The notes beneath the pieces were generated by a model. The model was not told where the DNA came from. It was given only the letters and a program-made list of their open reading frames with translations, and did no database searches. The position numbers were made by a program, and so were the translations under genes. Source: Ralstonia sp. SET104 (GTDB taxonomy: Bacteria; Pseudomonadota; Gammaproteobacteria; Burkholderiales; Burkholderiaceae). Taken from it: a stretch of 64,000 bases of DNA. The stretch is from contig NZ_BHVX01000001.1 in the NCBI RefSeq assembly GCF_003851545.1, positions 496,001 through 560,000 of the forward strand, given 5' to 3'. This document shows, piece after piece, positions 17,089-24,856 of this stretch (position 1 is its first letter; every line of letters starts with the position of its first letter).

Positions 17089-18040
17089 GCGCGCTCTCGA
17101 TTTGTGCCAAGGCAATCCGCACGGCTTTGACGACTTCCGGGTCGCCATCGGTTTCTGCGCTGCGCAGGGCGGGCAGGGCCGCGGCTTCACCGGTTTCACC
17201 CAGCGCCAGCGCGGCTTCCTTGCGCAGGTTGCTGATGGGGTGCGTGAGCAACGCGGCAATCGCATCAACGGCATGCGCAGCGCGCCAGCGGCCAAGCGCC
17301 CTGGTGGCCTGCAGACGGACTTGCCAATACGCATCAGCCAGCGCGCCGGCCAACGCCTGCGTAACACGCGCCTCGGGCGCCAGCGCACGCAACTTGCCGA
17401 GCGTGCTTGCGCTTTCCTCTCGCACGCGCCAGGCGGGGTCGTGCAGCGCATCAAGCAGCGCGGGCAGCACAGCGGCATCGGTAGCAAGGCCGAGCGCGCC
17501 CACAGCCGCACGGCGCACTTGCACATCAGCGTCATGACGCGCGCGCTCCGCCAACGCAGGCAGCGCGCCCACATGCTTGCGCCAGCCGAGCACCGCCACG
17601 GCTTCGCGGCGCACGGCAGCATCGGCATCTTGCAAGGCGAGCAGCGCGGGCGCTTCGCTTTCCGGCACGCGCAGCTCACGCAAGCCACGCAACGCGGCGG
17701 CGCGCACAAAGGCGCTCGCGTGGTCAACATAAGGCAACAGCGCAGGCGCAGAGTCTGGCGATTTCAAATCTCCCAAGCCGATTGCCGCCGCATTCCGCAC
17801 GGCGGCATCGGTGTCTTCCAGCGCGCGGGCGAGTGCGGCCACCGTATCCGGTTGTTCCCAAGTCGCAACGATGCGCGCGGCTTCCAGCCGGACTTCAGGC
17901 GCCGGGTCACGCGCCAGCAGCGCAATCACCTCGGGCAACGCATCGGCGTCTTCCTCATCGGCAAGCTGCAGGAGCGCGACGTGGCGTGCGGCGGCATCAG
18001 CGTCGTACAGACGCGGCAGGTGTGTTGTCGTCATCGCCAC
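17075..18040 (-). CDS. HEAT-repeat protein (PBS-lyase type)
   Basis: It has 321 residues composed almost wholly of about ten 30-residue helical HEAT repeats (for example ALARALEDTDAAVRNAAAIG and VRRAAVGALGLATDAAVLP). No signal, membrane segment or catalytic motif is visible. Such Ala-rich repeats act as protein-binding scaffolds or cofactor-lyase-like partners. It starts 1 bp after the ferredoxin gene ends and is co-directional, so it is likely an assembly or docking partner of the flavoprotein-ferredoxin pair (inference). Confidence 0.85.
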   Translation of the reverse strand: MAMTTTHLPRLYDADAAARHVALLQLADEEDADALPEVIALLARDPAPEVRLEAARIVATWEQPDTVAALARALEDTDAAVRNAAAIGLGDLKSPDSAPALLPYVDHASAFVRAAALRGLRELRVPESEAPALLALQDADAAVRREAVAVLGWRKHVGALPALAERARHDADVQVRRAAVGALGLATDAAVLPALLDALHDPAWRVREESASTLGKLRALAPEARVTQALAGALADAYWQVRLQATRALGRWRAAHAVDAIAALLTHPISNLRKEAALALGETGEAAALPALRSAETDGDPEVVKAVRIALAQIESARAAP

Positions 18041-18041
18041 C

Positions 18042-18305
18042 TCAGCGCAGCAGATATGGGATGTCGACCTTGACCGCGCCGGTCGGGCAGTCCTGCTCGC
18101 AGGGCATGCAGTACCAGCACTCGTCGAACTGCATAAAGGCCTTGCCCTTGGTCAGATCAATAGCGAGCAGGTCGAGGGGGCAGACGTCTACGCACACCGT
18201 GCAGCCCTTGTCGGCAATGCACTTGGCTTCGTCGATGGTGACGGGCGCGCTGCTGCGCGAGGCAATGTCGTGAGGCGTCTGGGTTGCGGGGGTGGTGTTG
18301 AGCAT
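18042..18305 (-). CDS. AprB-like 2[4Fe-4S] ferredoxin
   Basis: An 87-residue electron carrier with two Cys clusters: CIADKGCTVCVDVCP (CX5CX2CX3C) and CWYCMPCEQDCP (CX2CX2CX3C), predicted to bind two [4Fe-4S] centres. The pattern resembles the beta subunit of adenylylsulfate reductase, without its long C-terminal tail. It is placed 2 bp after the flavoprotein gene, the natural redox partner. Confidence 0.88.
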   Translation of the reverse strand: MLNTTPATQTPHDIASRSSAPVTIDEAKCIADKGCTVCVDVCPLDLLAIDLTKGKAFMQFDECWYCMPCEQDCPTGAVKVDIPYLLR

Positions 18306-18307
18306 GG

Positions 18308-20032
18308 TCAGGCTGCCTTGGGGATGCGCATGTGCGCGTAGGAATCGGTGCCGCGCACATCGATGGGGACAACGTACGGCTCCACCGCCTGCTTGCGGCT
18401 GGCCATGGCGCCGTGTGTGTCTTTGTACAAGCGTGTGTGGCAGAACCAGTTGGCGTCGTCGCGCTGGGGGTAATCGGCGCGGTGGTGGTACAGGCCCCAG
18501 CGGCTTTCAGTGCGAAAGAGCGAGGCACGCGCGGCCATCTCCGCACAGTCGCGGATGAAGCTGACCTCCATTGCGCGCATCAGCTCGTGCGGGTTACGTG
18601 CGTGCAGGTGCGTGATGTCTTCGGCAATCTCGTCGAAGCGGCGGAGGCCGATTTCCATCTTGCGCGTCACCTTGGGTGGCTGCAGATAGTCGTTCACCAT
18701 GCGGCGCAGCTTGTATTCCACCTGCGCGGGCGCGAGGCCGTGATCACGTTGCAGCGGCGCAAAGATGCGTGCGCGCTCGCGGGCGATCTGTTCAGCATCC
18801 ACATGCCTTTCGCCTTGCTTGCCGGCAATGTAGTCCGCCGCGTTCTGCCCGGCAAACCAACCGTACGTGAACGCGCCCAGCATGTAGTTGTGCGGCACGG
18901 CGGCCATGTCGCCCGCGCTGTAGAGGCCGGGCACGGTGGTCTCGGCACGTGCATTCACGTACACGCCCGATGCACTGTGCCCGCTGCAGAAACCGATTTC
19001 CGAGATGTGCATCTCCACCATCTGCGTGCGGTAATCGGTGCCGCGCCCGACGTGGAAACGGCCACGGCTTGGGCGCTCGTTGGTGTGCAGGATGGTTTCG
19101 ATGGTCTGGATGGTTTCTTCAGCCAGGTGGTCGAGCTTGAGGAACACCGGCCCTTTGCCGCCCTGCAGCTCCTGATAGAACTCCCACATCATCTGGCCGC
19201 TCCAGTAATCGCACTGGATGAAGCGCTCGCCGCGCGCATTGGCGGTGTAGCCGCCCAGCGGGCCCGTTACATAGGCGCACGCGGGGCCGTTGTAATCCTT
19301 GATGAGCGGGTTGATCTGGAAGCATTCCAGGTTGGCGAGTTCCGCACCGGCGTGATACGCCATCGCATAGCCATCGCCCGCGTTGGTCGGGTTTTCGTAC
19401 GTGCCCATCAGGTAGCCCGATGACGGCAAACCGAGCCGCCCGGCCGCGCCGCAACTCAGCACCACGGCCTTTGCCCGCACGACAACACAATCCGCCGTGC
19501 GGCAATCGAAGCCGAGCACCCCGCACGCCGCACCATCCACGTCCGTCAGCACCCGCGTGACGACGATACGGTTGGTGATCTCCACCCGCGCGCGTTTGAG
19601 TTGCCGGTACATCACCTTCTTGATGTCGTGCCCCTCCGGCATCGGCAGCACGTAACTGCCCATGTGGTGCACTTTCTTGACGGCGTAGTCGCCCGTCTCG
19701 TCGCGCTCGAACTTCACGCCCCAGCGGTCGAGCTGTTCGATGGTGGCAAAGCTGTGCTGCGCATATGCATACACGGCCGATTGATCGACGATGCCATCGT
19801 TGGCCAGCGTGATCTCGCGCGTGTATTGCTCCGGTGTGGCATGCCCTGGAATGACCGCGTTGTTCAGTCCGTCCATGCCCATCGAGATGGCGCCGCTGCG
19901 CTTCACATGCGCCTTGTCGATCAACAGCACGCGCAGCGCGGGGTTGCGCTCCCGTGCCTTGATAGCCGCCATCGGGCCAGCGGTGCCGCCGCCCACGATG
20001 ACGAGGTCGTACTCCAGTTCCAGCGTGTTCAT
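18308..20032 (-). CDS. AprA/FrdA-like FAD flavoprotein
   Basis: It has 574 residues of the fumarate reductase/succinate dehydrogenase/adenylylsulfate-reductase-alpha superfamily. The FAD fold begins YDLVIVGGGTAGPMAAIKA. RSGAISMGMDGLNNAVIPG is closer to the AprA branch than to FrdA. GLYSAGDMAAVPHNYMLGAF is the second FAD contact. The C-terminal helical domain carries LRRMVNDYLQPPKVTRKMEIG. It overlaps the regulator gene by 4 bp and precedes the diferredoxin by 2 bp. No sulfate adenylyltransferase or membrane subunit is nearby, so a true APS reductase role is doubtful. The substrate is unknown. Confidence 0.85.
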   Translation of the reverse strand: MNTLELEYDLVIVGGGTAGPMAAIKARERNPALRVLLIDKAHVKRSGAISMGMDGLNNAVIPGHATPEQYTREITLANDGIVDQSAVYAYAQHSFATIEQLDRWGVKFERDETGDYAVKKVHHMGSYVLPMPEGHDIKKVMYRQLKRARVEITNRIVVTRVLTDVDGAACGVLGFDCRTADCVVVRAKAVVLSCGAAGRLGLPSSGYLMGTYENPTNAGDGYAMAYHAGAELANLECFQINPLIKDYNGPACAYVTGPLGGYTANARGERFIQCDYWSGQMMWEFYQELQGGKGPVFLKLDHLAEETIQTIETILHTNERPSRGRFHVGRGTDYRTQMVEMHISEIGFCSGHSASGVYVNARAETTVPGLYSAGDMAAVPHNYMLGAFTYGWFAGQNAADYIAGKQGERHVDAEQIARERARIFAPLQRDHGLAPAQVEYKLRRMVNDYLQPPKVTRKMEIGLRRFDEIAEDITHLHARNPHELMRAMEVSFIRDCAEMAARASLFRTESRWGLYHHRADYPQRDDANWFCHTRLYKDTHGAMASRKQAVEPYVVPIDVRGTDSYAHMRIPKAA

Positions 20033-20817
20033 ACGGTGCCTTGCAAGGGGAAGATGGATTGCGTGGCGGCAGCCACTTGCCGATCCAGCCGAAGCCGGTA
20101 CTGGAAAGCGTCGCCGCGAAAGTAGAGGCGTTCAAAGTCGATGGGCGCGCCCTGCGCATCGTGCGTCAGGCGTTCCACACGCAGCAGCGCTGCGCCTGCG
20201 CCCGTGTCGAGCGCGGCAGCAGTGGCGTGATCTGCCAATGCGGCGTCGATGGCCAGCGTGGCGTGGCCGAGCGCCACCCCTGCGTCCTGTTCCAGCACGA
20301 GAAACACATCGCGCGTCACAAGGTCTGCTCGGGCGACGATGTTGCCAAGTGCCTCCGGCAGCCATGTCACCTCAAGCGACACCGGTGATTGATCCAGCAA
20401 CCGCACACGCTGCAACGCCGTCACGGGCGTACCGGGCGCCAGTTGCAGCGCCTGCGCCACATCGGCCGGCGCGGGCGTTGTCTGCAGCTTCAGCACGCGG
20501 TTGTGAATGGCATGGCCTTGTGCCGACATCGCCTCGGCAAAGCCCTGCAGCGCCGTCACGTTCTGAAACGCCCTGGGCTGGCTCACAAACGTGCCCCGCC
20601 CATGGCGGCGGAAGATCAGCCCTTCGTTTTGCAGATCGGCCAATGCCTGACGCACGGTGATGCGGCTGGCGTTGAACTGCGCGCCCAGCGCCGCTTCCGA
20701 AGGCAGCAGCGACGCGGGCGCGTAGCGGCCGCTGAGAATGCCTTCGCGCAGCGTGCCCCGGATCCGCTCATAGAGCGGCGGGCCCGGCTGGCGAGGTGAG
20801 GAGGGAGGTGTCGTCAT
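20029..20817 (-). CDS. GntR/HutC-family transcriptional regulator
   Basis: It has 262 residues. An N-terminal winged HTH (LYERIRGTLREGILSGRY, LPSEAALGAQFNASRITVR) is joined to a UTRA effector domain (about 95-255), the HutC layout. First gene of the operon, overlapping the flavoprotein gene by 4 bp, so it probably autoregulates the cluster. An imperfect palindrome sits about 20 bp upstream of its start. The start has no good Shine-Dalgarno sequence. Confidence 0.92.
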   Translation of the reverse strand: MTTPPSSPRQPGPPLYERIRGTLREGILSGRYAPASLLPSEAALGAQFNASRITVRQALADLQNEGLIFRRHGRGTFVSQPRAFQNVTALQGFAEAMSAQGHAIHNRVLKLQTTPAPADVAQALQLAPGTPVTALQRVRLLDQSPVSLEVTWLPEALGNIVARADLVTRDVFLVLEQDAGVALGHATLAIDAALADHATAAALDTGAGAALLRVERLTHDAQGAPIDFERLYFRGDAFQYRLRLDRQVAAATQSIFPLQGTV

Positions 20818-20836
20818 CTTGGGGGCGCGGGTGTCA

Positions 20837-20852
20837 ACTCGTCATAACAAGT
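20837..20852. promoter_or_regulatory. Candidate operator of the HutC-type regulator
   Basis: ACTCGT (20837-20842), CATA, ACAAGT (20847-20852) form a palindrome with one mismatch, 20 bp upstream of the regulator start on the minus strand. The position suits autorepression. The match to known HutC half-sites (GT..AC type) is only loose. Confidence 0.35.
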
Positions 20853-20951
20853 CAGGTGCGCCCAGTCTAAAAAGCCCGCGTTCACGGGGGAACGAAGCTT
20901 TTTCGATATGGTTCTGCGATTTTTGTGCGGCCCGTGCTTGTTGGTTGATAT

Positions 20952-21107
20952 CAAAATGATGAAAACTACCCGAACACCTTCAAGGGCCTGGATGCCGCCC
21001 GCCACCTCTACGAATCATTCGGCTTTGTACTCACGCACAAAGAGGCCGGCACGCAGTGGGGCAGCACCGCGACCGAACAACAATTCCGCCGCCGCACCCA
21101 GGGCTGA
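20952..21107 (+). pseudogene. C-terminal stub of a (MarR-)GNAT acetyltransferase
   Basis: The frame ending at TGA 21105-21107 reads NTFKGLDAARHLYESFGF, then VLTHKEAGTQWGS and TEQQFRRR. This is the typical C-terminus of bifunctional HTH/GNAT acetyltransferases (TFKGLDAARHLYE.FGF ... G.QWG...TEQ.F.R). The frame is closed by TGA at 20946-20948, and nothing upstream on this strand continues the gene. It is a truncated relic sitting 38 bp before the arylamine acetyltransferase start. Confidence 0.7.
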
Positions 21108-21144
21108 GCCTGCCCAGCCCCCCAAGCGCATAAGGAGACCCCAC

Positions 21145-21954
21145 GTGACACCGCAACTCAATCTGGACGCCTACTTCAACCGCATCCAATGGGGCGGCAG
21201 CGTTCGCCCAAGCTACGACACGCTCGCGCAGTTGGTGCGCGCCCACATGCGGCACATCCCGTTCGAGAACCTCGACGTGCTGCTCGGGCGCGGCATCCGC
21301 ATTGATCTGGAGAGCATCCAGAACAAGCTCGTACGCGCACGCCGGGGCGGTTACTGCTTTGAACACGCCACCTTGTTTGCAGCCGTGCTGGAACAGCTCG
21401 GTTTTCAGCCGGTTCGCCACTCATCGCGCGTGATCATCCAGACCCCGCGGGTTGAAGCGCCGCGCACGCACATGTTCCTGACCGTGCCGCTGCCCGAAGG
21501 CACCTTCGTCGTCGACCCCGGCTTTGGCGGGCTGGCCCCGCGCGTGCCGGTGCCGCTGGACGGCACCCAGGCCAACATTGACGGCGAACTGCACTGGATG
21601 GTGCGCGACGAAACCCGCTGGGTGCTGCGCGCCCAGGTGCGCAGCGACACCCCCGTTGACGCCTGGGTCACCACGCTTGAGCAGGACTACCCGATCGATT
21701 TTGAAATGGCGAACTACTACACGTGCACGTATCCCGCATCGCCGTTCATGAACCGCATCCTGATGCGGTCATTGACCGACGAAGGGCGGGTGACGGTCAT
21801 GAATCGGGATGCGACGATCTGGCGGGGCAATACGCCGCACCGGATTGAACTGGAGGATCGGCGGGCATTGCGGGGGCTTCTGACCGAATACTTCGGTATC
21901 GATCTGCCGGAGGTGGAGCACATGCGTGTGCCTGGGGTTCCGGAGTGGGGGTGA
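21145..21954 (+). CDS. nat: Arylamine N-acetyltransferase
   Basis: Transfers acetyl from acetyl-CoA to arylamines and hydrazines. It has 269 residues from GTG 21145, with AAGGAG 7 nt upstream; the frame runs on upstream only through the relic region. The catalytic triad is visible as Cys in RGGYCFEHA, His in THMFLTVPL and Asp in VDPGFGGLAP. The family N-terminus LDAYFNRIQWGG and PFENLDVLLG are present. The length is normal (about 270-280). Confidence 0.93.
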   Translation: MTPQLNLDAYFNRIQWGGSVRPSYDTLAQLVRAHMRHIPFENLDVLLGRGIRIDLESIQNKLVRARRGGYCFEHATLFAAVLEQLGFQPVRHSSRVIIQTPRVEAPRTHMFLTVPLPEGTFVVDPGFGGLAPRVPVPLDGTQANIDGELHWMVRDETRWVLRAQVRSDTPVDAWVTTLEQDYPIDFEMANYYTCTYPASPFMNRILMRSLTDEGRVTVMNRDATIWRGNTPHRIELEDRRALRGLLTEYFGIDLPEVEHMRVPGVPEWG

Positions 21955-22038
21955 CACTGATGATTCGGAATCTTGGCGTGTTGCAGCAAGCTGGATAGCG
22001 AAATTCCCTGCCGTCTCGGGGAAAGTCACGACTTCTTC

Positions 22039-22314
22039 TTATTTACCCGGCCCCCGCACTAGGTCCTTCAACAACTCCCACCGATACAGCTCCACCAGCA
22101 CCCCCTCCAGCGTGGTGAGCACGTACGCTCCAATCCCATCCAAAAACCCGGCCTGATACTCGGCTGATTTATTGCGGACGTTGATCTGAAGCTCCCACCG
22201 CAGCATCTTCGGCTGATAGTGCCGATGCAGTTTCAAATCTATCTGTGTCCGCCGCAGAAACTCGCGTGCAGACACCGCGCCCTGCAGGTACTCACGTTTA
22301 TGTTTAAGCGTCAT
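22039..22314 (-). CDS. Small protein of unknown function
   Basis: It has 91 residues from ATG 22314 (MTLKHKREYLQGAVSAREF), chosen because GGAGG lies about 6 nt upstream; the open frame continues to 22479 with unlike codons. It is basic at the N-terminus, with no signal; a moderately hydrophobic C-terminal half reads YQAGFLDGIGAYVLTTLEGVLVELY. I do not recognise the family. It ends 84 bp after the convergent N-acetyltransferase gene. Confidence 0.6.
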   Translation of the reverse strand: MTLKHKREYLQGAVSAREFLRRTQIDLKLHRHYQPKMLRWELQINVRNKSAEYQAGFLDGIGAYVLTTLEGVLVELYRWELLKDLVRGPGK

Positions 22315-22799
22315 CGCGCACCTCCGCACGCGGCGTGGCGATCGATACAAGGCGGGGAGGGGAAATGCGCGGAGCGGCGTCCGCAAGCGGCGGGAACAGC
22401 GTGAATCAGTAATGCCATTGTCTTGCCCTCTAACTGGTTGAGTCGGGGGAGCCGCCCACCGGCAGGGGTGGGCGGGCACACGGCAAGGTCTGCAATACCG
22501 ATCAGAAACACCAAAGAACCGGCAGGGCCGAAGCCCTCCCTGCCGGGCCCGCCCATAGGGACGAACGACGGCGCGCGAGGGCTATAACGGCACTCACGGG
22601 TATTTCTGATGTCGGGATTGCAGGCCCGGCTGCGCTTTTTTTGCGCAAGCGGGGCAGAGTCTACCGGGCGCCCGGCAACGCGGGCAAGTTGGGGTTTGTG
22701 GCGGTCTGCGACTCAGACAGCATCCGCCGAGTCAAAAACGCCGATGGTCGAGTTCAAAACCCCACCCGCCAAGTCCACACCCTCGATCACGAGTCAAAA
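22315..22799. other. Spacer with hairpins, no gene recognised
   Basis: No frame here has a ribosome site plus plausible protein. CCGGCAGGG (22519-22527) and CCCTGCCGG (22538-22546) form a perfect 9-bp hairpin without a T-run. At 22720-22800 a degenerate motif GAGTyAAAAnC recurs three times at irregular spacing, just ahead of the minus-strand terminator. Confidence 0.4.
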
Positions 22800-22838
22800 A
22801 GCCCCGCGATCGGCTGTCAAAGCTCGACACGCGGGGCT
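22795..22838 (-). terminator. Rho-independent terminator of the OmdA-like gene
   Basis: Read on the minus strand, AGCCCCGCG (22838-22830) and CGCGGGGCT (22808-22800) pair perfectly around a 21-nt loop, and TTTTGA follows directly. It lies 29 bp after the stop codon. Confidence 0.75.
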
Positions 22839-22866
22839 CAAAGTGCGGCACCCGGTTTTGCGCACC

Positions 22867-23436
22867 CTATGGGTGAAGCTTCTCGCCCTTGTTCAGCATG
22901 TCAATGAACTGAGCGATTTTTCGTGCACGCGTTTCGGCCTTCTTGACGTTCTGGATTCTGAACAGAATGGCGTACCGGTTCTGGCTATTCAGGGCCGCGA
23001 AGAATTGCTTTGCCTTCGGGTTGGCGTCAAGGGCTTGCTGCAGATCATCAGGCACGGTGGACGTGCTCGCAGACGAATAGGCAGCTTCCCAACGCCCGTC
23101 GCGCTTGGCTTGATCGATTGCGCGCAACCCCGCGGGCCGCATCCTTCCGGCAGAGATCAACGCCGCGGCTTTTGCCTTGTTGATCCTGGACCAGATGCTT
23201 TTGGCCGTTCGGGGCGTAAATCGCTGCAGCCAGTAGTGCTCGTTCTCCGCCTGCTTTTGCCCATCAATCCACCCGTAACAAAGCGCGCCCTCAAGTGCCT
23301 GCGCATAAGAAACAGTGGCGTGTTCGGCAGAGCGCTTGGCTATGCGGAGCCAAACACCGGGCACAGCGTCTCCGTTGGCTTCAAGCCAGGCTTCCCAGGC
23401 TTCCGGGTTGGTGAGCGTGAGTGTTGGGCTGTGCAT
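22867..23436 (-). CDS. YdeI/OmpD-associated (OmdA) family protein
   Basis: It has 189 residues. The family hallmark is the N-terminal half: WEAWLEANGDAVPGVWLRIAK, SYAQALEGALCYGWIDGQ and RFTPRTAKSIWSRINKAKA. The C-terminal half has DLQQALDANPKAKQFFAAL and a basic tail. It is cytoplasmic. The biochemical role is unknown; relatives are linked to peptide-stress survival. It has its own terminator downstream. Confidence 0.9.
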   Translation of the reverse strand: MHSPTLTLTNPEAWEAWLEANGDAVPGVWLRIAKRSAEHATVSYAQALEGALCYGWIDGQKQAENEHYWLQRFTPRTAKSIWSRINKAKAAALISAGRMRPAGLRAIDQAKRDGRWEAAYSSASTSTVPDDLQQALDANPKAKQFFAALNSQNRYAILFRIQNVKKAETRARKIAQFIDMLNKGEKLHP

Positions 23437-23707
23437 TGCGCTAGGTCTTATGTGCGTGTTCAGTGGCGCAGGCAGGTGTTTGCCGGAATATTTGCCGGAA
23501 TAGGCGGTCGGGCGGAATTTAAATGCTCACGAATGCTTTTCGCTGTGGTATCGCAATCACTTTGCAAAGATGGTTGCTGATGGCTGGCCATGGCCGGCAT
23601 CCACTCCTGCATTTCGTTTTGTCCCCAAGGGTTGGCCGTAGGATGGCCGATTCCGAGCAAGCCCAAGCACATCGACACGTGGCTGAACCCGGCCCTTGCC
23701 CGATTCA

Positions 23708-23998
23708 TCATCCTTTGATGCGCCGAAGAAAAAACATGCTGGAAATTCCAGTAACGATTGAGGAGATGACTATCACCCTATAAGCGAGATAGTCCCTTCG
23801 CTCCTCTTGCGTCACGTAGTAGATTTTTCCTTTCAGCTCGATTTGTGCAACATGAACGTCGTCAGCTGCATGTCGCGCTGAGTACACGATGCGGCTATCG
23901 AGCGGCATCCAGGCAAATAGAGACAGCCCAACAGCTACGAGCGTTGAAGAGATTGCTACGCATTTCATGACCATTCGGGCCACAGACTGCAGAGACAT
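23708..23998 (-). CDS. Small two-helix membrane protein, unknown
   Basis: It has 96 residues. Hydrophobic segments at about 10-30 (CVAISSTLVAVGLSLFAWM) and 74-92 (VIVISSIVTGISSMFFL) flank a polar loop with VHVAQIELKGKIYYVTQEER, probably periplasmic. GGAGG lies 8 nt before the ATG. I know no family. Local GC is lower than in neighbours, hinting at later acquisition. Confidence 0.6.
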   Translation of the reverse strand: MSLQSVARMVMKCVAISSTLVAVGLSLFAWMPLDSRIVYSARHAADDVHVAQIELKGKIYYVTQEERRDYLAYRVIVISSIVTGISSMFFLRRIKG

Positions 23999-24251
23999 TT
24001 CTCACCTCCGAGGTACTGTGAATGCGCGCCATACCACCGCATGTCGGAATCGTTTGCGTGCGGAACGGATTGACCATAGCTCCGGCAAGCACCGGAATCA
24101 TTGGTTCGTTCTCTCTATCCCTCTTACGGAATTTCGCCTACTTGCTACTCCGTTTCCTATGGGTGGTCGCGAAACCGTTCGAATGGCTGCTTCTGGCCGA
24201 CTGCCGCCACTCCGGCGCGTTGCAGCCCCGACGCACTGCGTGGCCGCCAAA

Positions 24252-24716
24252 TTACCGTGCATCCTGCAGGGCTTTCTCCCATGCTGGGGCCGCATCGGTG
24301 AGTTCACGATAGCAATCGTCATTCGCCAATAGTCGACCACTTGAGAGGTCGACCAATATGCACGACAGGTTGAAGTGCAATGAGCCGGTCTGATAGGCAA
24401 CTTGCTTTCCGTTTTCCCGGAACATCCATTTCCATACAAATGGATCTCCCTTGATTCGACGGATAACATGCCCGCGCCGGGCGATAACGAGGGTGGTGGG
24501 GTAGCTCTGACCGTCTGGGAACCGATGGTTTTCGGTCCACCCCTCAAGACCGTTCGGCCCAGCTCGATGCGCCGACTCGATAGGCTTGTTTGGCTGCGAC
24601 GCCTGAGCCATTGCAGCGCCTGCCAACAGGAGCATGCCAATCATGGCCAGCCTTCTGCCAGCGCATCGCATGACCGACGAGAGGGGTTTCGGGCGAAAAA
24701 ACTTCACTAGCTTCAT
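24252..24716 (-). CDS. Exported protein of unknown function
   Basis: It has 154 residues from ATG 24716, chosen because AAGGAAG lies 6 nt upstream; the frame is open back to 24830. The N-terminal about 45 residues contain a signal-like core (RRLAMIGMLLLAGAAMAQA). The mature part is small and polar with WTENHRFPDGQSYPTTLVI, FVWKWMF and a Cys pair (LSCILVDL, NDDCYREL) that could form a disulfide. It is downstream of, and co-directional with, the RND efflux operon (141-bp gap), but a link is not shown. Confidence 0.65.
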   Translation of the reverse strand: MKLVKFFRPKPLSSVMRCAGRRLAMIGMLLLAGAAMAQASQPNKPIESAHRAGPNGLEGWTENHRFPDGQSYPTTLVIARRGHVIRRIKGDPFVWKWMFRENGKQVAYQTGSLHFNLSCILVDLSSGRLLANDDCYRELTDAAPAWEKALQDAR

Positions 24717-24856
24717 GTGTGGCTTCCTTGCATGCCCGAACGGGCAATGGCGTGCGCTGTTCGATATGTGCCGAACGGCCGCTCTAGCTGCGGATTCAGC
24801 CGGCCCCTTGCCACGCATCCCTCGCGTCAACTCCTCGCGGATATCTGCCCTGTGCT

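Noticed and set aside
17089-17730. Upstream extension of the DUF971 frame
   Set aside because: This part is the alternate frame of the HEAT gene, Arg/Cys-rich without a protein pattern; only the part after 17088 is real.
18332-19423. 363-codon plus-strand frame inside the flavoprotein gene
   Set aside because: Antisense shadow of a gene with clear FAD motifs.
23460-23711. 83-codon minus-strand frame between the OmdA-like and small membrane protein genes
   Set aside because: No ribosome site, no hydrophobic or domain pattern; left out as unsupported.
24017-24251. Possible decayed intergenic repeat or short ORFs
   Set aside because: The frames on both strands are short and unlike proteins, and I could not match the DNA to a repeat family with confidence.
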